Shown: positions 36,437 through 44,655 of the stretch, in pieces
How positions within the stretch are numbered: the first letter of the stretch is position 1
Layout of the letters: every line of letters begins with the position of its first letter
Source of the DNA: an uncultured Polaribacter sp.
GTDB taxonomy: Bacteria; Bacteroidota; Bacteroidia; Flavobacteriales; Flavobacteriaceae
Direction: 5' to 3'
Assembly: GCA_947497755.1 (NCBI GenBank)
Contig: CANMHT010000006.1
Span: 1 to 64,000 of the forward strand
Length of the DNA stretch: 64,000 nucleotides
Notes under the pieces: generated by a model
Seen by the model: only the letters and a program-made list of their open reading frames with translations
Databases searched by the model: none
Told to the model about the DNA's origin: nothing
Made by a program: the position numbers and the translations under genes

Positions 36437-37055
36437 GAGTTCTAAAATTATCGGTTTTTTAGGGAGTTTGATATTTGCACTAATCGTACTTTCATCTTGT
36501 AAGCACGAAGAGAAATATCATAGTATTACAGACAAAATAAAGGCTGAAAGCAAAAAATATCACGGAGTATCAGTTACATCTGAAGCTTATTTTGGAGATA
36601 TGAAAATGCTTGAAATATCTGAAGATGGTCAATCGTTTTTGATTCCTGATCGTAAGGGGAAATTAAAATTATACGCATGTACAGAGTGTCATAGTAAACC
36701 TTTGCAGCAAATGAAAAGCAAAGATATAAAGAAGGCACACTGGAATATCAGCATAAAACATGCAGATATGAATACAATGAATTGTGTTACATGTCATGAT
36801 CAAAAGAATTTAGATAATCTTACAAGTCTTACTGGAGTTAAGATAGATTTTAATAAGAGTTATAAGCTGTGTAGCCAATGTCATACCAAGCAATTTAAAG
36901 ATTGGAAAGGTGGAGCTCATGGAAAACAAATTGGTGGATGGGCACCTCCTAGAGCATCCATGACTTGTGTAAATTGCCATAATCCACACAATCCAAGTTT
37001 TACTTCTAAATGGCCAGAAAGATATAATTCTCAAAAAACAAAAGAACGAAAATAA
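36429..37055 (+). CDS. Tetraheme cytochrome c lipoprotein
   Basis: A 208-residue protein. The signal SLIFALIVLSSCKHEEK has a lipobox-like SSC. Four heme sites are present: CTECH, CVTCH, CSQCH, CVNCH. Other His residues (HWNISIKH, GGAHGK) could be distal ligands. It is not the membrane-embedded NapC/NirT type, as it lacks the N-terminal helix layout and CxxCH order of that family. It probably shuttles electrons between the NrfD/FeS membrane module and NapB. It overlaps the napB-like gene (8 nt) and lies 7 nt before the next gene. Confidence 0.85.
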   Translation: MNKSSKIIGFLGSLIFALIVLSSCKHEEKYHSITDKIKAESKKYHGVSVTSEAYFGDMKMLEISEDGQSFLIPDRKGKLKLYACTECHSKPLQQMKSKDIKKAHWNISIKHADMNTMNCVTCHDQKNLDNLTSLTGVKIDFNKSYKLCSQCHTKQFKDWKGGAHGKQIGGWAPPRASMTCVNCHNPHNPSFTSKWPERYNSQKTKERK

Positions 37056-37062
37056 CTTAGGC

Positions 37063-38190
37063 ATGAGTGATACTAGTAAAAAATGGTTTTCTCTAAACTT
37101 AAATAGTAGAAGAAAACAATCTAAAAGTTCTTGTGGATGTGGAAAAACATCTGAAGGATGTAGTTCTACACATAAGAAAGAAGAGCTAAGTGAAGAAGAA
37201 TTTTTTAATGCTGCAGTAAATGCATCTATCGGAGAAGAGAGAAATAAAGATGGTTTTGATCAAGTTTTTGATGTAAAAATGAATCGTCGTTCTGCATTTA
37301 AACAGTTAACAGCAAGTTTGTTAATTGGAGCAGGTGCTGTAACTACTTCTTGTAGTGTAACCACCAGTAAAGAAACAAAAGAAAAAGCTCAAATAGATTG
37401 GGAAGAACAATTTAAAGGAAACTATAAATTAATGTCTGATACAGAAAAGAAAGAAACTGTAGATAGACTGGTAAGATCTTATCAATTAAGAACGGGAAAA
37501 ACCATTAGCATGTCTTCTAAAAATGCAGAAGAGAATGTCCTTTTTGGTTATGCATTTAATATCTCTAAATGTCAGGGATATATGGATTGTGTGAGTGCTT
37601 GTGTTGAAGAGAATAATCAAGATCGAAATTCTCAAATGGAATACATCAGAATTCATGAAATGAAAGATGGAAAAGGCTTTAATTTTAATGAAGCTGATGA
37701 TAACTATTACCACGAAGTACCAGCAGAAGGGCATTTTTATATGGGAACACAATGTTTTCATTGTGATAATCCGCCTTGTGTAGATGTTTGTCCTGTTCAA
37801 GCTACTTGGAGAGAAGATGATGGATTGGTGGTAATTGATTACGATTGGTGTGTTGGATGTAGATATTGTATGGCAGCTTGTCCATACGATGGTCGTAGAT
37901 TTAATTGGAGTAAACCAGAAGTTCCAGAAAATGAGGTAAATAAAAACCAACATTATTTAGGAAACAGAATGCGTAAAAAAGGAGTGATGGAGAAGTGTAC
38001 ATTCTGTGTTCAACGTTCTAGAGAAGGGAAAAACCCCGCTTGTGTAGAAGCATGTCCAACGGGAGCACGTGTTTTTGGAAACTTATTGGATCCTAAGAGT
38101 ACTATTCGATGGGTTTTAGAAAATAAGAAGGTATTTAGACTTAAAGAAGATTTAGGAACTGAGCCTAAGTTTTGGTATTACATGGACTAA
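37063..38190 (+). CDS. Four-cluster 4Fe-4S protein (NrfC/DmsB-like) with internal Tat motif
   Basis: A 375-residue protein. The first 70 residues are a cysteine-containing, charged extension (SSCGCGKTSEGC). A Tat-like motif (MNRRSAFKQLTASLLIGAGAV, RR at 75-76) follows rather than starting the protein. Cysteine clusters are CQGYMDCVSAC, CFHCDNPPCVDVC, CVGCRYCMAAC and CTFCVQRS...CVEAC, enough for four [4Fe-4S] clusters. It should pair with the NrfD-like quinol oxidase encoded next. The delayed Tat motif resembles the TAT-variant proteins of Bacteroidota respiratory complexes. Confidence 0.88.
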   Translation: MSDTSKKWFSLNLNSRRKQSKSSCGCGKTSEGCSSTHKKEELSEEEFFNAAVNASIGEERNKDGFDQVFDVKMNRRSAFKQLTASLLIGAGAVTTSCSVTTSKETKEKAQIDWEEQFKGNYKLMSDTEKKETVDRLVRSYQLRTGKTISMSSKNAEENVLFGYAFNISKCQGYMDCVSACVEENNQDRNSQMEYIRIHEMKDGKGFNFNEADDNYYHEVPAEGHFYMGTQCFHCDNPPCVDVCPVQATWREDDGLVVIDYDWCVGCRYCMAACPYDGRRFNWSKPEVPENEVNKNQHYLGNRMRKKGVMEKCTFCVQRSREGKNPACVEACPTGARVFGNLLDPKSTIRWVLENKKVFRLKEDLGTEPKFWYYMD

Positions 38191-38210
38191 CAACATTAGA
38201 CAGATAAAAA

Positions 38211-39428
38211 ATGAGACGATTGAAGGTTTTTAAAAGCTTAATTAAAGACAGCTTAGATGTGATTACACATGGTTCTAAAAAGTATCATATTTGGATGGCT
38301 TTTTTAACATTTGTTATGCTAATTGGAATGTATTGTTATTCAATTCAACTAGAAGAAGGATTGGCTGTTACAGGTATGACAGATAGAGTTAGTTGGGGAT
38401 TATACATTTCAAATTTTACCTTTTTAGTAGGTGTTGCAGCAGCAGCAGTTATGCTGGTAATGCCAACTTATGTTTTAAAAGATATAGATTTTAAACAAGC
38501 TGTTTTAATAGGAGAAGGATTGGCTGTAGCTGCATTAATTATGTGTTTGGCTTTTGTTGTTGCAGATATGGGAGGTCCGTCTGTATTATGGCATATGATT
38601 CCGGGAATTGGAGTTTTCAATTTTCCAAACTCCATGCTTACATGGGATGTATTGGTATTGAATGGTTACTTGTTTTTAAATATTAGTATTCCTTTTTATA
38701 TTTTGTTTAGACATTATCAAGGCAAAGAATCTAAATCAAAAGTATATGTTCCTGGAGCAATTTTATCTGTTTTTTGGGCAGTGGGAATCCATTTAGTAAC
38801 AGCATTTTTATATCAAGGATTACAAGCAAGACCATTTTGGAATAACGCATTATTAGGACCGCGATTTTTAGCATCTGCTTTTGCAGCTGGACCAGCATTA
38901 ATCATTTTAGTATTAGCAATCATAAGAACATATACAGCTTTTAAAATAGAAGATAAAACCATAAAAAAGATAGCAATGGTTGTTACTGTGGCTGCTCAAA
39001 TAAATTTAATTATGCTGGTTTCTGAATTGTTTAAAGAATTTTATGCGCCAACTCATCATAGTGAAAGTGCTTATTATTTATTCTTTGGATTGGAAGGGAA
39101 AACAGCTTTATTACCTTGGATATGGACAGCAATCTCGTTGAATGTTTTGGCAACAGTACTACTTACATTTCATAAATTGAGAAATAATTTTAAAGTATTG
39201 TTCTTTGCTTGCTTTATCTTGTTTGTTGCTATTTGGATAGAAAAAGGTTTTGGTTTAATAGTACCAGGTTTTATTCCTGGACCTTATGGTAAAATTGCAG
39301 AATACACACCAACAGGAATTGAAATTGGAGTTACTTTAGGTATTTGGGCATTAGGAGCTTTAGTTTTTACCGTATTGGCAAAAACAGCGATAGGTATCGA
39401 AACTGGAAAATTGAGGTATAAAAAATAA
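38211..39428 (+). CDS. nrfD: NrfD/PsrC-type membrane quinol dehydrogenase
   Basis: A 405-residue, very hydrophobic protein with about nine or ten membrane helices (MAFLTFVMLIGMYCYSI, FLVGVAAAAVMLVMP, LVFTVLAKTAIGI). It carries NrfD-family features such as TWDVLVLNGYLFLNISIPFYI. It oxidises menaquinol and passes electrons to the 4Fe-4S partner encoded directly upstream. It replaces NapC or NapGH as electron entry to NapA in this operon (inference). It is followed by a long hairpin terminator. Confidence 0.9.
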   Translation: MRRLKVFKSLIKDSLDVITHGSKKYHIWMAFLTFVMLIGMYCYSIQLEEGLAVTGMTDRVSWGLYISNFTFLVGVAAAAVMLVMPTYVLKDIDFKQAVLIGEGLAVAALIMCLAFVVADMGGPSVLWHMIPGIGVFNFPNSMLTWDVLVLNGYLFLNISIPFYILFRHYQGKESKSKVYVPGAILSVFWAVGIHLVTAFLYQGLQARPFWNNALLGPRFLASAFAAGPALIILVLAIIRTYTAFKIEDKTIKKIAMVVTVAAQINLIMLVSELFKEFYAPTHHSESAYYLFFGLEGKTALLPWIWTAISLNVLATVLLTFHKLRNNFKVLFFACFILFVAIWIEKGFGLIVPGFIPGPYGKIAEYTPTGIEIGVTLGIWALGALVFTVLAKTAIGIETGKLRYKK

Positions 39429-39463
39429 GACTTACTTTTTAGTGAAACCTCTTTTAAAGAGAT

Positions 39464-39519
39464 AATGTTTGTAGCAGATATTTTATATTTATTATTGTAA
39501 AATATCTGCTACAAACATT
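39464..39519. terminator. Perfect 22-bp hairpin, bidirectional terminator
   Basis: AATGTTTGTAGCAGATATTTTA pairs perfectly with TAAAATATCTGCTACAAACATT over a 12-nt loop. It sits between two convergent genes, 35 nt after the NrfD stop and 6 nt before the stop of the M28 gene, so it can end both transcripts. Confidence 0.8.
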
Positions 39520-39525
39520 CTATTT

Positions 39526-40518
39526 TTATTGTAAATGATTGTCGTAATTTTCTACAGCTTGTATAATTAATTGTACAGCTTTGATATAAAATTCTTGATT
39601 AATATTTTCAAAAGTATCTGTGTGTTTGTGGTAGTCTTTATGATCCTCTACACCAAAATAGATAAACGGAATTTTTTCTTTGTGAAAAGAACGATGGTCA
39701 GAAGAATATGTCCAGTTATCTTGTGATTTATTATTTGGATCATCGTGTCCAGAAAGTAAATTTATGGTCGAATTAATTTTAGTTAAAGGTTCTCTTAACT
39801 GTGGATAATGGTATAAACCACAAGCATACAATTCGTTTTTATCATTGCGAGAAACCATATCCATGTTAATATTTAATACAATATTTTCTTTACCAAGTGG
39901 AAAATTGTTTACTAAATAGCTAGAGCCTAACATACCAGATTCTTCAGCATCAACAGTGGCAAAAACCAAAGTGTGATTTGGAGTTTTATCTTTAAAATAA
40001 TCTGCAATTGCAATAACAGCTGCTGTACCAGAAGCATCATCATCTGCACCGTTGTATATTTTACCGTTTCTAATTCCTAAATGATCATGATGTCCAGTAA
40101 TGACAATTGCTTTGTTAGATTTTCCTTTAATCATAGCTAATACATTTCCTCCAACAATAGTAGTGTCGGCAACATTGCTAGCATTTTTACCTTTTACAGG
40201 AAACATACGTTGTCTTCTTTTTCCTTTGTATGTATGTTTAAAGTTTTGGATATATCCTTCATCTAAAACAGTAGCTAAATTTAGACGTTTAAATTCGCTT
40301 GCAATGAGCTGTTGAGCTTTAATGTTTCCAGGTTTGGTAAAGCCTCTTCCTTCTAGAGAATCACTAGCTAAAATTTGAATATTTCTTATAAGCCTATCTT
40401 CATCAATATTGATGTTTGCTTTCTTTTTTACAGGATTTAATTCTGGTGTGTTCTTTGGTGGATTTGTTTTACATGAAGTAATGAATAAAATGGCAAAAAG
40501 TAGTGTAAGAATTCTCAT
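39526..40518 (-). CDS. M28-family zinc aminopeptidase, lipoprotein
   Basis: A 330-residue protein with a lipoprotein signal (MRILTLLFAILFITSCKT). Zinc-site motifs are GHHDHLG, YNGADDDASG and ATVDAEESGMLGS, which include the catalytic Glu. The later zinc ligand is likely within SSDHRSFH. It is a predicted envelope metallopeptidase that cleaves N-terminal residues or glutamate/cysteine-type amides (family knowledge). It is an isolated gene. Confidence 0.9.
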   Translation of the reverse strand: MRILTLLFAILFITSCKTNPPKNTPELNPVKKKANINIDEDRLIRNIQILASDSLEGRGFTKPGNIKAQQLIASEFKRLNLATVLDEGYIQNFKHTYKGKRRQRMFPVKGKNASNVADTTIVGGNVLAMIKGKSNKAIVITGHHDHLGIRNGKIYNGADDDASGTAAVIAIADYFKDKTPNHTLVFATVDAEESGMLGSSYLVNNFPLGKENIVLNINMDMVSRNDKNELYACGLYHYPQLREPLTKINSTINLLSGHDDPNNKSQDNWTYSSDHRSFHKEKIPFIYFGVEDHKDYHKHTDTFENINQEFYIKAVQLIIQAVENYDNHLQ

Positions 40519-40633
40519 TTGAAATGTTTTTTATCTGGCTTAAAGTTACACGAAAATAGTTAGTATTTTTTTAAGTTAAAAAAAACTAGTATCATTGATA
40601 TGTTTTAGCCCCATAACACAATTTTTATAGTCG

Positions 40634-43591
40634 ATGTTACAATCACTAAAAAAGAGTGTGCAATTATGCATATTCTTAACCTCTGTATTCTTATTTGCGC
40701 AAGAGCCAGTATCTATCCATATCTCAGAAAAAGAAGGGCTTCCAGATGTAGAAATTTATGATATGTTAGAAGATAAAAAAGGATTTATCTGGTTGGCAGC
40801 GGATAAAGGCTTGTATCGTTATGATGGCAAATCTTATGTAAATTATTCAACTAAAAACAAAAGAGGACTCTCTGTTTTTAATTTAAAAGAAGATAAACAT
40901 GGGAAAATCTGGTGTAATAATATTTCAGGTCAGTTTTTTTATGTAGAAAAAGATTCCTTGCACCTTTTTGCTGATATTAAAGATCGAGTGAATCATTTAG
41001 TGCCAAGATTTATCTTAACAGATGAACATGTAGAAATAGTAACTGACAGAGGCTATTTTAAAGCGAACTTAACAACTCGAGAAATAACAAAAGTAGCTCG
41101 AGAAAAAAAGGATAAAAAAGAAACACCTGTATACGATGTATTTAAACATAATAATTCTTTGTTTTATGCAACTACCAGAATTTATAAAGTTACCAACGGA
41201 AATACCGAATTATTAAAAGTAAATGGCAAAAGAAATGCCAGTCGATTTTTTACAATTCAAAACAACCTATATATCAATACAATTTATAGAGGTGCTCTAC
41301 AAGCAAATACAGAAAATAAAATTTTTAAGTATACAGATGGTAAGGTGAAAGAAATTTCAATACCTAAAGAGCTGAAAAACAAAAGAATTAATTTTATTGA
41401 AGAAATCTATAAAGATGTTTGGTTTGCAACCAATAAAGGTATTTTTATTTACAGTTTAATTGATGGTGAGTTTGTCCTTAAAAAGACTCTGTTTACTAGT
41501 GAATTTATTACTAAAGTTATTAAAGATAAAGACGATAATTATTGGGTCTCTACCATTGATAATGGATTATTTGTAATTCCGAATTTAGAAATAATAGAAC
41601 AAAAATTACCTCAAGAATTGCAATACATCACCACAATGACTAAAGTGGATGATTTTTTGGTTTACGGAACCAAAAGAGGGAAGATTGTTGTAAAAAATAG
41701 CAAGACCAATAAACTATTTTCTTTTAACTTACTTTCTTCTAGAGAAATTAATGATGTAGTGTATTCTAAAGATTTAAACATCATTTTAATTAGTCAAAAT
41801 TTAGATTCTTACTTATGGAATTTAAATACCAATGAATTGGCTGTTTTTAAAGGATTGTCATCATCAAAAGACATTAAAATAAGAAATAACAACGTCCTTT
41901 TTTCCGGGTCAAAAGAATCGGTATTGCTGAAAGATGCTTTCAAAACATTTATGGTTAAAAAAGGAAAGATTCACAAGCCTCAAAAAATCAATAAAACAAA
42001 TCAGAGAAAAGAAGGAGAAAGAGTCTCATTAAGAATTAGACGCTCTTATGCCAATTTGTTTGCTAAAAATGACCAGTTATATGTGAGTTATGTTGATGGT
42101 GTTTTTGTAAGTCAAAATGGAATAACTAAAGAGATTAAATTAAATAATGAATCTATTTTCGGAATCGATTTTACTCAAACGACAGACGGAATCGTTTGGG
42201 TGACTACCTTTAAAAATGGAGTTTTAGGAATTAAAAATGATCACATCGTTTATAACTATGATATTGGTAAAGGACTTTCTTCAAATCAGACCTCTATAAT
42301 TAGTGCCGATGGGAATAATTTATGGGTGGTGAATGAAAATAGTCTTCAGTTTATAAATAGAGCCAACAATACATTTAAAAGAGTAAGCATTAAAGATGAG
42401 TTATCTATCACAAAAATATCATCTATGATTGTTGATGATGATGAGGTATTTATTGCAGGGAATGATGGAATTGTAAGTTTTAATAAAGAGAGAATATTTA
42501 AAAAACCAACAGTGCCAAATCTTTATTTTACATCTGTAAAAATTAAAGATAAAGATGTTGATGTAAAACCAAGATACCAACTAAAGTATGCCAATAATAA
42601 TATGGACTTTCACTTTAATAGCAATGGTTTTATGTCTAAAGAAAATATAGTGTATCATTATAGGTTGTTAGAATTGGAAACCGAATGGAAAACAACTACT
42701 TCTAATAATGTAAGGTATCCGTCAATTCCACATGGTCAATATGTATTTGAAATAAAAGCAGTAGATAAGCATAAACTAACAGAAAGTAAGGTGCAAAATA
42801 TTCGAGTAAAAGTAATAGCGCCTTTTTGGTTGCAATGGTGGTTTTATTTGATTATAATGATTGTTATTTCTCATTTATATGCGGTAAGAATAAAACGAGT
42901 ACAACTCAAACAAAAAGAACAATTAGCAAAAGAGAAATTAGCTAATAAATTAGTGCATTCGCAATTAGAAAATTTACGTTCTCAAATGAATCCACATTTT
43001 ATTTTTAATGCTTTAAATTCTATTCAAGAATATATCATTACTAATGATAAGTATTCTGCAAGTTTGTATTTATCAGATTTTTCTAAACTGATTCGAAAGT
43101 ATTTAGATCAAAGTAGGGTTTTAGAAGTGAGTTTAAAAGAAGAAATAGAAACCTTAAAAATTTATTTAGAGCTAGAAAAGAATAGGTTTGATGAAAGTTT
43201 TCATTATCAAATAGAAGTTGACGAAACAATTGATACCACCAAAATGTTAATTCCATCTTTGTTTTTACAACCTTATATTGAAAACTCAATTAAACATGGA
43301 TTATTACATAAAAAAGGAGATAAGAAATTAAGTATTCGATTCTTTTTTAACCAAGAAAAACAGGAGTTAATCTGTGAAATTGAAGATGATGGAATTGGAA
43401 GAAAAGCTTCTTATATAATTAATAAGAGTAGAGAAAGCTATCATAACTCTTTCTCAACTTCTGCAACAAAAGACCGTATAGAACTATTAAATAGAGATAA
43501 AGAAAATACTATAAAATATCGTATCTACGATTTGCATGATGAAAAGGAAAAGTCAACCGGAACCAAAGTAATTTTAACCATACCCCAGTAG
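40634..43591 (+). CDS. Propeller histidine kinase (ligand sensor, YYY, LytS-type kinase)
   Basis: A 985-residue protein with a signal peptide (LCIFLTSVFLFAQ). Two-component-regulator propeller repeats follow (about 25-620: GFIWLAADKGLYRYDG, VWFATNKGIFIY, YWVSTIDNGLFVIP). A Y_Y_Y domain lies at about 640-715 (YHYRLLELETEWKTT). One membrane helix (about 733-752) leads to a His_kinase domain with QMNPHFIFNALNSIQ (phosphoacceptor His) and HATPase motifs (PYIENSIKHGL, DRIELL). It senses a periplasmic ligand and signals to the LytTR regulator 7 nt downstream. Confidence 0.93.
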   Translation: MLQSLKKSVQLCIFLTSVFLFAQEPVSIHISEKEGLPDVEIYDMLEDKKGFIWLAADKGLYRYDGKSYVNYSTKNKRGLSVFNLKEDKHGKIWCNNISGQFFYVEKDSLHLFADIKDRVNHLVPRFILTDEHVEIVTDRGYFKANLTTREITKVAREKKDKKETPVYDVFKHNNSLFYATTRIYKVTNGNTELLKVNGKRNASRFFTIQNNLYINTIYRGALQANTENKIFKYTDGKVKEISIPKELKNKRINFIEEIYKDVWFATNKGIFIYSLIDGEFVLKKTLFTSEFITKVIKDKDDNYWVSTIDNGLFVIPNLEIIEQKLPQELQYITTMTKVDDFLVYGTKRGKIVVKNSKTNKLFSFNLLSSREINDVVYSKDLNIILISQNLDSYLWNLNTNELAVFKGLSSSKDIKIRNNNVLFSGSKESVLLKDAFKTFMVKKGKIHKPQKINKTNQRKEGERVSLRIRRSYANLFAKNDQLYVSYVDGVFVSQNGITKEIKLNNESIFGIDFTQTTDGIVWVTTFKNGVLGIKNDHIVYNYDIGKGLSSNQTSIISADGNNLWVVNENSLQFINRANNTFKRVSIKDELSITKISSMIVDDDEVFIAGNDGIVSFNKERIFKKPTVPNLYFTSVKIKDKDVDVKPRYQLKYANNNMDFHFNSNGFMSKENIVYHYRLLELETEWKTTTSNNVRYPSIPHGQYVFEIKAVDKHKLTESKVQNIRVKVIAPFWLQWWFYLIIMIVISHLYAVRIKRVQLKQKEQLAKEKLANKLVHSQLENLRSQMNPHFIFNALNSIQEYIITNDKYSASLYLSDFSKLIRKYLDQSRVLEVSLKEEIETLKIYLELEKNRFDESFHYQIEVDETIDTTKMLIPSLFLQPYIENSIKHGLLHKKGDKKLSIRFFFNQEKQELICEIEDDGIGRKASYIINKSRESYHNSFSTSATKDRIELLNRDKENTIKYRIYDLHDEKEKSTGTKVILTIPQ

Positions 43592-43598
43592 CAATTAC

Positions 43599-44357
43599 AT
43601 GAAAGTACTAATCATCGACGACGAAGCAAAAGCAAGAAATTTATTGGAGATCATTATCACCGATAAATGTGAAGACATTACAGAAATTCACAAAGCAGAA
43701 GATTTAGAATCTGGTATAGAAATAATCAACCAAGTTTCACCAGAAATTGTCTTTTTAGATATAGAAATGCCCAAATATTCTGGATTACAAATTTTAGAGT
43801 TTTTTGATGCCAAAGATGTCAATTTTCAAATCATCTTTACCACAGCATATCATCAATATGCCATCAATGCATTTAAATTAGCAGCAGTAGATTACCTCTT
43901 AAAACCCATCAATATTTTAGAATTGCAAGCAGCTGTTCAGAAAGCCATTGCACTTATTCACAAACAAAAATTTTCTAATAAGTTAGACGATCTTAAAAAA
44001 ACATTTCAAAAACTATCGCTCAATACGATAGCGTTAGAAATTCCGAAAGGAATTTTATTTGCTTCTTATGATGATATCAAATTTTTTGAAGCAGACGGAA
44101 TGTATACCAATGTTTATATGAAAGATGATAAAGTAGAACTTATCTGTAAGCCCATAAAGTTTTTTGTAGACCAGTTAGAAAACAATACGTTTTTTTATAA
44201 ACCGCATCGTTCTTATTTAATCAATATCAAACATATTAGTCAATTAATTAAGCAAGATGGTACTTATCTTTTAATGAACAATAACAAGACGATTCCAGTT
44301 TCTAAAGACAAAAGGGAAGAGTTTATTGCATTGGTAAATCAGGTATTTAACTTGTAA
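43599..44357 (+). CDS. LytTR response regulator, partner of the propeller kinase
   Basis: A 252-residue protein. The receiver (1-120) has Asp54 in IVFLDIEMP and VDYLLKP. The LytTR domain (about 150-250) has IKFFEADGMYTNVYMKDD and FYKPHRSYLINIKHI. It lies 7 nt after the kinase, so the pair is one operon. The regulon is unknown; the surface module downstream (44656 on) is a possible target by proximity only. Confidence 0.93.
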   Translation: MKVLIIDDEAKARNLLEIIITDKCEDITEIHKAEDLESGIEIINQVSPEIVFLDIEMPKYSGLQILEFFDAKDVNFQIIFTTAYHQYAINAFKLAAVDYLLKPINILELQAAVQKAIALIHKQKFSNKLDDLKKTFQKLSLNTIALEIPKGILFASYDDIKFFEADGMYTNVYMKDDKVELICKPIKFFVDQLENNTFFYKPHRSYLINIKHISQLIKQDGTYLLMNNNKTIPVSKDKREEFIALVNQVFNL

Positions 44358-44486
44358 TCGATTTAGAAAAAAAGTAGATACTTTCATAAGAAAATTACGT
44401 CCTTTCATCAAACCTCGCGCTTTAAACCTCAATTGTTATTGACATTTGTTAGTAAGTTAACAAATAAATAAAATTATTCTCGTGCC

Positions 44487-44532
44487 AAAACAGTAGTATT
44501 TAACAACGGGGGACGTTTTATATTACTGTTTT
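44487..44532 (+). repeat. Imperfect inverted repeat in the leader region of the surface module
   Basis: aaaacagtagtat (44487-44499) and atattactgtttt (44520-44532) pair with one mismatch around a loop that contains cgggggacg. It lies 124 nt before the gene start at 44656. It may be a terminator of the regulator gene or an RNA leader. Confidence 0.35.
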
Positions 44533-44655
44533 ATTATCTCATAAGTTGTATGACTTATAGGGATTGTACTGTTGTATAATCTTATTTAATTACTTGTTTT
44601 TGCTTGTAATAATGTTGACTTAACATATTTAACAAATACTAAACAAATAATTATT

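Noticed and set aside
37486-37953. 155-aa minus-strand ORF opposite the 4Fe-4S protein
   Set aside because: It is antisense to conserved cysteine clusters and has no recognisable features.
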